Assembly (NCBI RefSeq): GCF_029168945.1
Contig: NC_083605.1
Coordinates: forward strand, 3,479,280-3,543,279
Reading direction: 5' to 3'
Length of the DNA: 64,000 bases
Source: Cannabis sativa
Taxonomy: Eukaryota > Streptophyta > Magnoliopsida > Rosales > Cannabaceae
The notes below the pieces were generated by a model that ran no database searches, had not been told where the DNA came from, and worked only from the letters and a program-made list of their open reading frames with translations. Of the stretch, positions 53,201-64,000 are shown in pieces. How positions within the stretch are numbered: position 1 is the first letter of the stretch; every line of letters begins with the position of its first letter. A program made the position numbers and the translations under genes.

Positions 53201-55312
53201 TTTTCAAAGGAGGTTCCGGCACGTCAAATTCACTTGACTTCTCATCTCTCTCACCTTGACCTGAACATTTCAAAGTTTTGCCTGTTGACTCCTGAATATC
53301 ACTAGTGATCTCTGCTTCCAGCTTCGGTGATATTGTTGTGGGATTATCAGTATGGACAGGAGATTTCTGAGAAGAAACACCATCAACAGCTGCTGCAGCT
53401 CCTTTCGATGAGGCACCAATTTGTTCAGAAGTGCAATCAACTAATTTTTCCTGTAAATACGCATCAAACCTCCTCAAAAGTCAGTAAAGTGTAATTTAAG
53501 TGGCAAATATTAACACTGCAAGGACAAAAGTAGAAGCATTGCACCTTAGAGTAGCTACTGCTAGCATCTGCATCTTTTGAAACTGGCGTCTCACATACTT
53601 TTGACTCGTGTCTCTTTTTTGATTCTTCTAAACCTAAATTACTAACTGAAGCTGAACTACCTGAAAGAGTTTTCTTGTCTACATTCTTGCTACTATTACT
53701 GATTGCAACATATGTGTCATTAGCTCTACTAACACATGAAATGTCATCATCATGAGCTTCTACAACTTTGGAATCCTCGCACTTAATTGAGAAACCTTGT
53801 GGGTAAGTACGAACTGCTTTAGGGGGAACTCCAATCTCTCCATTAATTCCACCAGAGACCACGGGAGGCACCTCAGTGTCTAAAGCCTTAGATCTTACGC
53901 CTGCTTTGCTGTCAGCATTTTCAGATAACGAATCATGACTAGAACTAACACTCATTAGGTTGCTTGTTTCACTGTTTGCTTGCTGTAAACTGTCACATGT
54001 CTTATTCTTAAAGGAAGATGAGGTGTCACCCACATTCACAGAGTACTGGCTAGCAACATTTACAACACGACCAGTTTCGTCAGAAAATTCTTCAGTTTTT
54101 GAAGCCATGAGAGATCGATTAAAGTGCATACACAATGAACAAGGAGCAGCACAAACGTTACAAGCCCCAGACTCGCCTTTCATAGGAACTTTATGGCTCA
54201 TGGAATGTTCACTGAATCCGTTTTCAGATACAGATGAAACCTAATAAGAAAAATGCATAAACTTAGAACATAATGAATAAAAAACACCCACAACTGGCTT
54301 TAATTACATTATCTACAGATGATAACCAACTTAGGTTAGAGAAGAGTACTAAAGATGTATTATCCATTTGTCCTAAACTACTACGTTTGATCAACAAGTT
54401 AAAATGTTTGTACAGAAATAAACAACAGATCAACCTAAGCTAGCAAATATAATGGTTATTGATTCAAATCTAAATAGGGAGTTACACTTAATGCCCTGGA
54501 ATGCGCTTTGGGCAGTTACTTGCTTTTGAACCACTGCTAAATAACTAAAAGAGCTGAAGCTCACGTTTCCATAATGAAAAAGAAAATTGAAGCGTTCAAC
54601 ACATACAACAAAAGCCCATAAACAAGAGCAAGAAAACAAAGGGTTTTAGCTATAGCTTGATCAAACAACAGAGGATTTTACACTACTACGTTTAATGGGC
54701 AATTTAAAAGAAATAATCCACGATCAACCTAAGCTACCAGATATAATGGCTATTGGTTCAAATCAAAATAGGGAGTTACTTGCCCTCCCACCATTGAAAA
54801 CCAAATTGTAGCCTTTCCCTACATGAAACAAAAGCCCATAAAAAACGAGCAAGAAATTCCACTTCTTATAACACATGTAGCTCGATCCAACAAACAACAG
54901 AGGATTTTAGCAGAAAAACAAAGTTACAACAAAAAGAAAATGGTAGAAAAGACAGAAGAATGTATGTAGAAAGTAGAATTACCCTGCTATCTCACCATAT
55001 TCCTCTGAGTATCATGATCAATGTCATCATCAGAATGACCTTGCATGCGATGACTCCCTCTCAAGACTGGTGTGATCTAAAAAGCACATCAAATTACATT
55101 AATTACAACCCCACTAATCCATAAACCACTTAGCAAGAACATGTAATGAACAAACATCACCCAAAATTAAATCAATCAAATTAAAAGAAAAAAAACCCAA
55201 ATGACTAAAAAAGAGAAACCCTAATTAAAAAAGGATTCCATGCCTTTGGTTCCAAAATCATCTGGGTGTGGTGGTAAAGGTCTAGGAATAGGCGTTCGTT
55301 GGGGTTTGGCAT
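47295..55312 (-). CDS. AIPP2: AIPP2/PAIPP2-like PHD-finger chromatin protein
   Basis: Thirteen exons join in frame to 1,578 residues: 55312-55244, 55076-54996, 54240-53545, 53450-53157, 52575-52490, 52378-52284, 52195-51899, 51731-51228, 51038-50255, 50143-49913, 49818-49694, 49210-48837 and 48395-47295. The N-terminus has DLYHHTQMILEPKITPVLRG and a CNVCAAPCSLCMHFNRS motif. A C4HC3 PHD finger at residues 381-441 starts VCDICGDAGRED; a CCHC knuckle lies near residue 791. A SPOC-like domain at about 960-1110 holds IPEYEYIWQGCFEI and SEVPRLSAWPAQFYD, with NMLFFLWGVFRAR after it. Arabidopsis AIPP2 reads unmodified H3K4 and works with a BAH protein and CPL2 in gene repression; that role is family knowledge. 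Intron 1 appears to use a GC donor; all others are GT-AG. Confidence 0.9.
54340..54960. repeat. Tandem duplication in AIPP2-like intron 2
   Basis: Two copies (about 54,375-54,660 and 54,680-54,915) share ACTACTACGTTT, GATCAACCTAAGCTA, ATATAATGG and AAATAGGGAGTTAC in the same order, plus ACAAAAGCCCATAAA and GAGCAAGAAA. They lie in the intron between exons 2 and 3. Confidence 0.8.
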
Positions 55313-55912
55313 CCTCAGTTAAAGGATCGGAAGAGAGCGAATCACAAAGAAAGGTCTGAAAGTGGGAATTAATTACAGAAATTGACAGGTTTCGATGTTC
55401 ATCTCAGAACAATATCGAAGAAGATTGAAAGAAAGAACAAAACCCTAAATTGGTTAAGAATTGAAATCGAAATTAGAGGTATTATCGATAGGGCAAACCA
55501 CAATCCGAAACTATGTATCAATCAATCCATCCATCCATCCATATATTCATCTATCTATCTAAATACATACGTGACAAAGAAAGAGGATCCTATACCCATA
55601 CACCTATACATATATAGGTATATATATATACACAAATACATACATATACAAATTGTTAAGTGTATGTATAGTGTAGATAGAGTAGTAGAATCATGAAATT
55701 GGTAAATAATTTTTTATCATATATAAAAATATATATAATATATATATGTATAGATACAGTGAGAGAAAAGGAAAATGGGTAGAGTACCTCTAAAGAAAGC
55801 AAACTTGTTCTTCTTCAGACTGTTAATCTGTGATCTGACTACTGAAATTTCTTGTCCATTTCATTTCATCTGCATATTATTATAGAAGACGTGTGTATAT
55901 ATACATATATGT

Positions 55913-55943
<31 letters not shown>

Positions 55944-57149
55944 GTGAATAAGGTTTTTGAGAAGAGAAGGAAAATGTTCCCTTCTGAAAACGAAAATAGG
56001 TAAATATTAATTCTCTTCAATTTTTTTTTTAATTTGCATCTAATAAAATTATAAATACACTTTATTATTAAAAAAAATATAAACTTAATTTTTTACTAAA
56101 TTACTCTTAATATTTTTTTAAAATTTTTTCTTCACATTATTTTATGTTAATTTGAATACTTGATTTTATTTTCATAATTTTTTTTAACTCATGTACATAG
56201 TTTTTTTTTTATTTTTTTCTAAGAAAATTTCATATAATTTTTTATTTTAATTTTTTTTATCATAATATCTAAAATATAATTTAATTTTGTTTGATAGGTA
56301 TATTTTTTTAAAATATAAATTAGAAGAAAAAAGTTTAAAAAACTTAGTATAATTAAAGATATAAATTTTATATAAAATAAAAATTATTAAAATAGGGTGT
56401 CTTTAGAAAATTTTAGGTGTAAATAAAACTTCCATTTCCTTTTTTATATTATTATTATAACAAATTCTTTCTTTGCCCTTTGTTTTTTCTAAATAATAAT
56501 AAAATTTTATTAATGACAATCAACGAAATTAATAGTCTGCAATTCAATTCAATCAAGATATTTCTCCATTAGAGATGACTAAAATTAAAATTAAAAAAAC
56601 GAGTCATATAATTAGTTGTCTAATTCTTAGATTATTTGATAAAAAGACTAAAATAAGATCGGTAAAAAAAAATTGCAGCATCACAATTAACCTTAAAAAA
56701 TCTATATTTTGTTTTATTTACCTCTCAAAAGACACAACAATAAAAATTATTGTAAAATAACCTTGGTGTTCTCTATATTATCATTATTATTATTATTAAG
56801 AATTTTATTAGTACTTAAAAATTTATAAATACACCATATTTTAATAATTTTTATCTTACATAAATATATATTATTAATTATATTAGTTTTTTTAAAAAAA
56901 AAATTTCAATTCATATTTTTAAAAATTATACATTTCAAAAAAAAAAATTATTATATTTTAAATATTATAATAAAAAAGTTAAAATAAAAAATTATGTGAA
57001 ATTTTATTTGAAAAAAAATATACATGCTCTTTAAAAAGATTATGTTAATGAAATTAAAGTAAGTAGTGAAATTAACATGAATTGGTGTGAGAAGAAAATT
57101 TAGAAAAATATATTATCATTTAAGTTTAATTTTTAAGGAATTACTTCAT

Positions 57150-57310
57150 ATATTATTTTTTTAATTTTTTTAAAATTTACAGTTTGAGTTACTCTGATGA
57201 TTTCTATGTGGGTTGTTATACGGATTTTGATTGCGATATAGGGTTACTATAGAATTCCGTAAAAATACAAAAAAAAAATATTTTAAAGTATAAAAATAAA
57301 TAAATAAAAA
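57150..57310. repeat. Dispersed repeat, inverted relative of 24,770-24,965
   Basis: See the partner entry; the order of shared blocks is reversed and complemented. Confidence 0.6.
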
Positions 57311-57954
57311 AAACCCAAAATATTTGGGTGTAATTATTATTTTATGGAGTACAAATATAACTCATCATATTCATATTTATTATTATAGAAAATTCCTTTT
57401 TTGCCCTTGGTGCTTTATTATTATTATTATTATTTATTTCATCACATTTTTTAAAAGATTTAAAGATATTGTATTTTATTTTTTCAAAAATAATATATTA
57501 TATAATATTTATATTATTTTTTAATTTAATTTATTTCTTTTACGCGGAGTCACTCGTAATCGTGTAGGAGGTGGAAGCGGAAGAAGAAGGCGGAGGCGGC
57601 CATTGGGCCTTTGTTGGGCTTTTCTATGGGCTTCTTTCTTCTCTTTACATTTGGGCTTTTTAATGGGCTTCTATCTTCTATGGCTCCTCTTTTATTTGTG
57701 CATATGCCATTCCTACAACATTTTTGCCTATTTTACACAAAAATAGGACATTCTTTTTGATATATTTTAATGAAAAAATGGATTTACATATGAGTTTAAT
57801 TTCGGAATAATTACATAAGACACTATTTTTTGTAAAAAAAATTACATTTTTACGTTTAGAGAATTTTATTTTACAATTTTACGATTTTTTATAGAAACAA
57901 CACGAAAACAACAAGAAAACTAGCAACATGAAAATAACATCTAAATAACAATTT

Positions 57955-58205
57955 AGATGTAATTGGAGGTAATTACACAATTTAGTATGTTTATCTGACC
58001 ATGTAATTATACTGTAATTGTGTAATTGGAAATTATTGATGAGTTCCAATTACACTCTTCAATTCTCATTGCCCCATGAAAATTGAATGTAATTACAACG
58101 TGAAATTACAAAAAACTTTCTGTTTTAAATATTAGCTACAAAATTAAATAATTATTACCCTAATAATTAGACTGTATAGTAATCACATAGTTATTTCCAA
58201 ACACA
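57955..58205. repeat. Dispersed repeat, partner of 30,254-30,550
   Basis: CCAATTCTCATTGCCCCATG, AAAATTGAATGTAATTAC and GACCATGTAATTATAC match the copy in J-protein intron 3. Confidence 0.65.
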
Positions 58206-58748
58206 TGATTTGGTTTTGAGTGAAATGGATTCATATATTAGAAGTTATTGTCATGGTTTGTGAATCTTATATCTAACTAATTATATGTACTTTCAATTAT
58301 TTGTGTTTAATGAGATTCTTGTACATTAAATAATTACCTAACCTTAATTCGTAGTAAAATAATATAATTTTTAAAGTAAATTGTGGTATAAATATTTAAA
58401 TTTTTAGTTTGTAGGTGATATAAATTTAATAATTTTTTAGCGATATAACTACATAAGTACTAAATGTTAGTAAAAGTGTAATTTTTCTCCAATTTCATTA
58501 GTACAAATTTTGTTAGTGTTTTAAACATGACACATATAAAATTCATATTCTAAATTATTAAGTCTGGACGGAAACATGTAATATTTTAATTTTTTTAATA
58601 AATTTAGAAAGAAGATTGTATTGACAAATTGGATGAAAAATACAGTTTAACGTTGGATACTTATGTAAACTAATTATTAAATTTATACCGATTACAAACA
58701 CAAAATTTTAAATACTTATGTCATAATTATCTTAATTTTTATATGGAG

Positions 58749-59060
58749 TGTTAAATCTCTCTGCCATTGATGAACCAGTAACAAGAAAACCAGAACAGTG
58801 GAGAGAAACAAGAAAGAGAGAGAAAGACAGTAAAGATGAGAAAGGTAGAAGAAAGACAGATTGAACAAAAGGCAATCTCTCTATTGAATGAATAGACATT
58901 GGCATTATATAGCCAATGAATTACATGAGGAGAATTAGTTAGGTACAACAGAATCAGTTAGAGCTACTAACAACCAAAGTAACTGATAACAGAATTAACT
59001 GATTCAATGAACAGTAACAAACTGTAACTAACCACCTGTAACTAACTAACACTCCTAACA
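58749..59060 (-). repeat. 3' LTR of the copia element
   Basis: On the plus strand it reads TGTTAAATCTCTCTGCC to ACACTCCTAACA. It is identical by eye to the right-hand LTR. A palindromic TATA region lies at about 58,897-58,918. Confidence 0.95.
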
Positions 59061-62000
59061 CGGCCCCTCAAGCTTACAATTGGAAGCATCCATGATAACA
59101 GAGATGTCTTCAATGGTAAGCTTGGTTCGAAAATGATGAACCTGAGGGGTAGAGATTGCTTTGGTGAGTCCATCAGCAAGTTGATCATGAGCTGGAACAT
59201 GCTTGACTTGGACAAGTTTCTGCAGTATCTTTTCTCGCACAAAGTACAGGTCAAGTTCTATGTGCTTGGTGCGGGCATGAAGAACTGGATTAGCAGTTAG
59301 AAGAACAGTGCTGAGATTGTCACACCATATTGTTGGTGGCTGAGGAAGTGTGATATGTAACTCAGAAAACAGAGAGTGAATCCAAGTTAATTCAGCAACT
59401 GTACTTGCTAAGCTACGATACTCAGCTTCTGTGCTTGAACGAGAGATGGTATGTTGCTTTTTACACTGCCAGGCAACTAGATTAAGTCCATAAAAAATGG
59501 TAAAACCAGATGTGGATCGACGATCGTCAGGATCCGTGGCCCAGTCAGCATCACAGAAGGCCACGATTTCATGAAGAGGAGCTTTCTTAAGATGAAGACC
59601 ATGAGAAATTGTGCCACTTAAATACCGAAGTATCCTTTTAACAGCAAGCCAATGAGTGAGAAGTGGATTGTGCATGAACTGGCAGACTTTATTAACACTG
59701 AATGAGATTTCAGGTCTAGTAATGAGAAGATATTGAAGAGCTCCTACGATTGATCAGTACAATTGAGGATCAGGGACTGGTTCACTACCAAAACCAGAGA
59801 GTCTAAGACCACTTGTCATAGGTGTGGGGGCAGGTTTTGCATCATGCATTTGAGCTTTTGTGAGTAGATCTCGAACATATTTGGCCTGTGATAAGTGTAA
59901 ACCAGATGGAGTTGTTTGAACTTCAACACCAAGAAAGTAGTGCAAATTGCCAAGGTCTTTAAGAGAGAATTTGTCATTGAGAGCCGTGATGAGATGCTGA
60001 ATGAGTTTAGGGTTGCTGCCAGTTATAAGAATATCATCAACATAGATGAGCACTAGAGTTGTGTCTCGGGCAGTATGCTGGATGAAGAGTGAATGATCAG
60101 ACTTTGAGGAGTGAAATCCAAGATCCAATAGGCAGTGGTGAAGCTTGTCAAACCAAGCACGAGGTGCTTGTTTTAAGCCATATAGAGCCTTGTGCAACTT
60201 GCATACCAAGTGAGGAGCTGAAGGAATCTCAAATCCAGGTGGCTGCACCATATAAACTTCCTCATTGAGAGTGCCATTTAAAAAGGCATTATTAACATCA
60301 AGTTGTTTGATTGGCCAGCCATGAGACAAAGCAAGACTTAGAACCAGTCGAATTGTGACAGGTTTGACAACTGGACTGAAGGTTTCAGTGAAATCAAACC
60401 CCGGTTGTTGATGGAATCCTTTGGCAACAAGGCGTGCTTTGTAACTATGGTGTGTGCCATCTGAATTTTCTTTCTCTCTAAACACCCGTTTGCAGCCAAT
60501 TGGAGTTCGACCCTCAGGAAGAGGCACTAGAGTATAAGTTGCATTTCTTGTCAAAGCTAGCATCTCATCTGTCATAGCTTGGTTCCACTTCTCATGTTGT
60601 AATGCTTCTTTGACTGTTCTTGGAATTTTTGTTGCAATGTATGCTTTCGGTTTATGGATTCCTGATTTGGCACGAGTTTGCATGGCATGAGTATTAGTGG
60701 AATGACTTGGTTGTGCCACATCTGTTGCTGCATTATCTGTCTGTGCAGTAGCAGAAACAGTAGGGAAACTTGAAGATGGAGCAGTTACTGCAGTGGTGGA
60801 AGTATTGCAGTGTTGAGATCTTGTTTCTGGTATAGTGGTAGCATCAGGTGTGGGAGATACAACTTGAGAAACAGGTGCTATTACTGATCTTTGTGGAGAT
60901 GGCTGCTGCTGCATAATGTGTTCCTGCAAGTGAACAGATGGACTTGCCACAGTAGGCATAGTCGAATTAGAAAGAACAGGGGTATGTTGGGAGTTGGTCA
61001 TTTGAGCAATAGGTATGTTGGCAGATGTAAGAAATTCAGAGTAAGTATATGTATCAGTTGCAAGTTTGGGAAGAGAGGTGTAAGGAAATGACATTTCATC
61101 AAAGATTACATCTCTTGAAATGTATACCCTGCCAGAAACATCGAGACATTTGTAACCTTTGTGGTTAAGACTATACCCAAGAAAAGTACATGGTGAAGAC
61201 CTAAATTGGAGTTTATGTTTGTTATAAGGTCTAATGTTGGGAAAACATTTGCAACCAAATGTTTTAAGAGTGGTGTAATCGGGTATGATGCCAAACAGTT
61301 TTTGAATAGGTGATATGTTTTGTAAAACAGGTGTTGGTAGTCTATTGGATAAGTAAACAGATGTTCGAAAAGCTTCATCCCAATACTTTAATGGCATTGA
61401 AGCTTGAGCAAGAAGAGTAAGGCCATTTTCCACTACATGTCTATGCTTACGTTCAACTAACCCATTTTGTTCATGTGTTGTAGGACAAGGGTGTCTATGA
61501 GTAATGCCAAACTGTTTGAGATGCTCAGTAAATGATCTAAACTCCCCTCCCCAATCTGTTTGAAGACATTTGATTTTTGTGCCTAATTGTAACTCAAATT
61601 CAGTTTTGAATTGCAAAAAGGTCTTTAAGGCTTCAAACTTATTTTTCAACATGTAAATCCAAGTAAACCTAGAGTGTGCATCTATAAATTGAATGTAGTA
61701 TCTGTAGCCATTAACAGAAGTTGCTTTAGCTGGCCCCCATAAATCAGCAACTATTAATTGTAAAGGCTCACTATAGACTGTTTGAGATGATTTTGGGAAA
61801 GGAAGCTTGTGTATTTTACCCAAACAACAGGCAGAACAAACATTCAAAGAATCTTTATTGCTGATTGTTATATTACATGTTTGCAATACAGCTTTGACAA
61901 TTTTTTCAGAGGGGTGGCCAAGCCTATTGTGCCACAACTCAAAGTTAGAAACTTGAGGCTTATTACAATGAATACAAGGAGAATTTTCTGGCACATTAGG

Positions 62001-63629
62001 TGGTGACACAGAGGCTGTGTGAACACTTGAGACAACAGGATTAGAAGCTACAGATGCAGTTAAAACTCTGGGAACAGTGGCTGTGTTGGGAGATTGCACA
62101 TGGAATTGAGAGGGATTAAAAGTATAGAGGCCATTCTGGTGTGTCCCAGTGAGAAGGATGGTTCGAGTTGCCTGATCTTTGACAAAGCATTTGTCAGAAT
62201 GAAACTCAAAAAACACATTATTATCATGAGCAAAACGAGAAACACTTAACAGATTTTTTGTGAGTTTTGGTACATGCAGCAGGTTGTTCAAAACAAGAGA
62301 ATGAGAAGAGTTGGTGTGAACAATAGACTGACCTATATGTTGAATAGAGAGACCAGAGCCATCACCAACAAAGAGTTGTTCATCTCCTTCATATTCGACA
62401 CCTGTGTTGAGATTTTGCACATTTGGAGTGCAATGATTTGATGCACCAGAATCAGGATACCAGCAGCTGTCTTCAGGTTGTGTTGTCTGAGCAACATTAG
62501 CTTGAGCTTGGGGAGAATTGGAGTTAGGAAACACTCCAGTGAAGCTTTTATCGAATCGATAGAAGCAGTCAAGAACAGTGTGTCCAAGCTTATGGCAAAG
62601 CTGACACTGAATTCGATTGGAGTTGATTGGATACTTTCCACCTCTGTTATTGAAATTGAAACCACCACGACTGTTAGAATTAGGGAAAGAAGAGGTGGAC
62701 AGATGATTACCTCCATTATAGGGTCTTTGAGTGGTGAATCCACGACCAGTTCCTCGAGATGATGAAGTGAATGATGAGAGAGGAGGAGGTCGATTTTGAT
62801 TGTAAAATCGATTGGTGCGATTCGGATAATTTTGATAAGCAATGTTGACTTCAGAGAATTGATCCAACTCGGTTGTAGCAAGATTCACACTAAACTCAGC
62901 TTCCAAATCTTGATCTGTCTTCTCGATTCGAGACTCAGAAGCTAATAGTAGAGCTTCGATTTCAGCAACTGAATACTCTTCGATTCGAGTATTAGTTGAA
63001 ATGATGAAAGTATCATATTCTGGAGGTAAGCCCTTGAAAATAGCAGCAATGTGATCTCTTGCACTCAGAACCTCCCCAACTGAAGCAAGAAGATCAACAT
63101 GTTGTTTGATCTTTAACAAGTATTCATTCAAGGACATGGATCTTTTTCGTATTTTCTGCAATTTTGTTCTGAATTCCAGGATCTTTGAAGACACTTGCAG
63201 AGTGAAATGCTTTTCTAGTGCATGCCAGATTTGTCTTGCTGTGTTGCATCCCACCATGCGAGTGAGGAGGCTTTCTGTCATTGAGGATAACAACCAAGAG
63301 ACTAAGAGTTGATCTTGAACCTCCTAATCAAGAAAATCTGGATTGAAGGTATTCGAAGCTTGATCTGCATCACTTAAGAATCGAGGTGGAGGAGCTCGAT
63401 CTTGAATGAATTTTTGTAATCGATTTCCTCGAATTGCTGCCAGTACCTGTTGTTTCCACAAAAGAAAATTGTGATCATTTAGTCTAATAGACATGTTATG
63501 GCTGAAATATACAGGATTGTGATCATCAGTGTTGTTTCTCGATCGATTGAGATTAGGTGCTCCATTCATTTGATTGTTCGATCTGCTGTTGTTCTGTGTA
63601 GCATTGTTGTTGCCTCCAACGTTCGCCAT
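59055..63629 (-). pseudogene. Copia gag-pol polyprotein with two nonsense codons
   Basis: The start MANVGG is at 63,629; an in-frame ATG overlapping the PBS at about 63,665 is an alternative. Domains in order: Gag with HNFLLWKQQVLAAIRG and IWHALEKHF; zinc knuckle [14 protein letters not shown]; protease [16 protein letters not shown]-pre-integrase [14 protein letters not shown]; integrase with [17 protein letters not shown] and [13 protein letters not shown]; reverse transcriptase ending YVDDILITG; RNase H with DADWATDPDDRRSTSGF and RTKHIELDLYFVREK. TAG at 63,324-63,326 replaces the Trp expected before [17 protein letters not shown] at 59,754-59,756 replaces the Arg expected in DPQLY.SIVGALQYL. 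No frameshifts were found. The stop at 59,055 lies inside the LTR. Confidence 0.93.
59061..59072 (-). other. Polypurine tract of the copia element
   Basis: The minus strand reads CTTGAGGGGCCG directly before the 3' LTR, in the position needed to prime plus-strand DNA. Confidence 0.75.
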
Positions 63630-63652
63630 GTTCACAGATAAAGGGGGAAAGA

Positions 63653-63664
63653 GCTCTGATACCA
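63653..63664 (-). other. Primer-binding site of the copia element (initiator Met tRNA)
   Basis: The minus strand reads TGGTATCAGAGC immediately after the 5' LTR, the standard complement to the 3' end of plant initiator-Met tRNA. Confidence 0.95.
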
Positions 63665-63976
63665 TGTTAAATCTCTCTGCCATTGATGAACCAGTAACAA
63701 GAAAACCAGAACAGTGGAGAGAAACAAGAAAGAGAGAGAAAGACAGTAAAGATGAGAAAGGTAGAAGAAAGACAGATTGAACAAAAGGCAATCTCTCTAT
63801 TGAATGAATAGACATTGGCATTATATAGCCAATGAATTACATGAGGAGAATTAGTTAGGTACAACAGAATCAGTTAGAGCTACTAACAACCAAAGTAACT
63901 GATAACAGAATTAACTGATTCAATGAACAGTAACAAACTGTAACTAACCACCTGTAACTAACTAACACTCCTAACA
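63665..63976 (-). repeat. 5' LTR of the copia element
   Basis: 312 bp with TG...CA ends, identical by eye to the left LTR. It is rich in TTAGTTACAGG-like and GAGAGA words. The palindromic TATA region lies at 63,813-63,834. Confidence 0.95.
63813..63834 (-). promoter_or_regulatory. Palindromic CAAT/TATA promoter core of the copia LTR
   Basis: The minus strand reads CATTGGCTATATAATGCCAATG (written CATTGGC-TATATAA-TGCCAATG). A TATATAA box is enclosed by inverted CAAT-type arms. It faces gag-pol. Confidence 0.6.
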
Positions 63977-64000
63977 TGGAGTAACAAAATTATGTGACTC

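Larger units (their letters stand above)
55313..58743. other. Upstream region of the AIPP2-like gene and intergenic DNA
   Basis: 55,313-55,900 probably contains the 5' leader; the minus-strand segment at 55,795-55,860 ending AGAG|GTACTC could be a non-coding first exon. Simple repeats (ATCC, ATCT and TA) occupy 55,530-55,960. Relatives of repeats at 24.8 and 30.3 kb lie at 57,150-57,310 and 57,955-58,205. A GC-richer patch at 57,540-57,690 with GGGCTTTT words looks promoter-like but has no gene beside it. Confidence 0.5.
58749..63976 (-). mobile_element. Full-length Ty1/copia retrotransposon (RE1/Ale-like), 5,228 bp
   Basis: Two LTRs of 312 bp (58,749-59,060 and 63,665-63,976) appear identical base for base. 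They are flanked by the 5-bp target duplication TGGAG (58,744-58,748 and 63,977-63,981). Next to the right LTR is the initiator-Met tRNA primer site, and next to the left one a polypurine tract. A single gag-pol frame lies between, broken by two nonsense codons. The RNase H and linker motifs resemble the RE1/Ale group. Insertion must be very recent. Confidence 0.96.

Noticed and set aside
57540..57690. GC-richer patch with repeated GGGCTTTT as a gene start
   Set aside because: No open frame or splice-consistent coding follows on either strand.
1..64000. CRISPR arrays, bacterial-type operons, rRNA or tRNA genes
   Set aside because: The DNA is eukaryotic nuclear; the repeats are microsatellites, tandem arrays or MITEs without CRISPR spacing, and no tRNA cloverleaf or rRNA segment was recognised by eye.

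Overview
This is nuclear DNA of a eudicot plant, probably a rosid. The evidence is introns with plant splice sites, an AT-rich background, plant-only families (PLATZ factor, AIPP2-like PHD protein, plastid-targeted proteins) and plant Ty1/copia, Ty3/gypsy and LINE elements. The species cannot be fixed from sequence alone; Cannabaceae is only an impression.

Layout. 1-9,290 is a nested transposon stack: an old LINE (minus) carries a Ty1/copia element (plus, to 8,820), which is split by an Athila-like Ty3/gypsy element (minus, 1-4,238) and whose 3' LTR carries a 691-bp hAT-type element. 9,443-12,720 is a foldback MITE split by a young 5'-truncated LINE with a perfect 15-bp target duplication. 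The genes follow: a plastid PfkB-type kinase resembling NARA5 (14,016-17,008, plus, with a plastid ndhC fragment in its last intron); a PLATZ protein (19,894-21,215, minus); an AIG2/GGCT-like protein (28,155-28,703, plus); a small J-domain protein (29,608-33,838, minus, rebuilt from five exons); a zinc alcohol dehydrogenase-like gene (39,014-41,187, plus) with a broken second copy upstream; a small plastid membrane protein (41,584-44,867, minus); and a 13-exon AIPP2-like PHD gene (47,295-55,312, minus). A complete copia element with two identical 312-bp LTRs closes the window (58,749-63,976, minus).

Multiple-exon models were assembled by hand from splice sites and reading-frame continuity. 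Each closes in frame without internal stops, except that the ADH-like gene has lost the AG of one acceptor. Intergenic DNA is filled with palindromic MITE families, several of them recurring within the window. From memory, the set GGCT-like / J-protein / small plastid protein / AIPP2-like matches duplicated blocks on Arabidopsis chromosomes 3 and 5, so the ADH pair looks like an insertion into a conserved block.

The best leads are the lost ADH acceptor (kept intact in the neighbouring pseudogene), tandem duplication of an exon inside an intron of the plastid-protein gene, triplication of the GGCT-like core promoter, and repeated mini-hairpins in the Athila leader. No operon-like or defence-like novel system was found.
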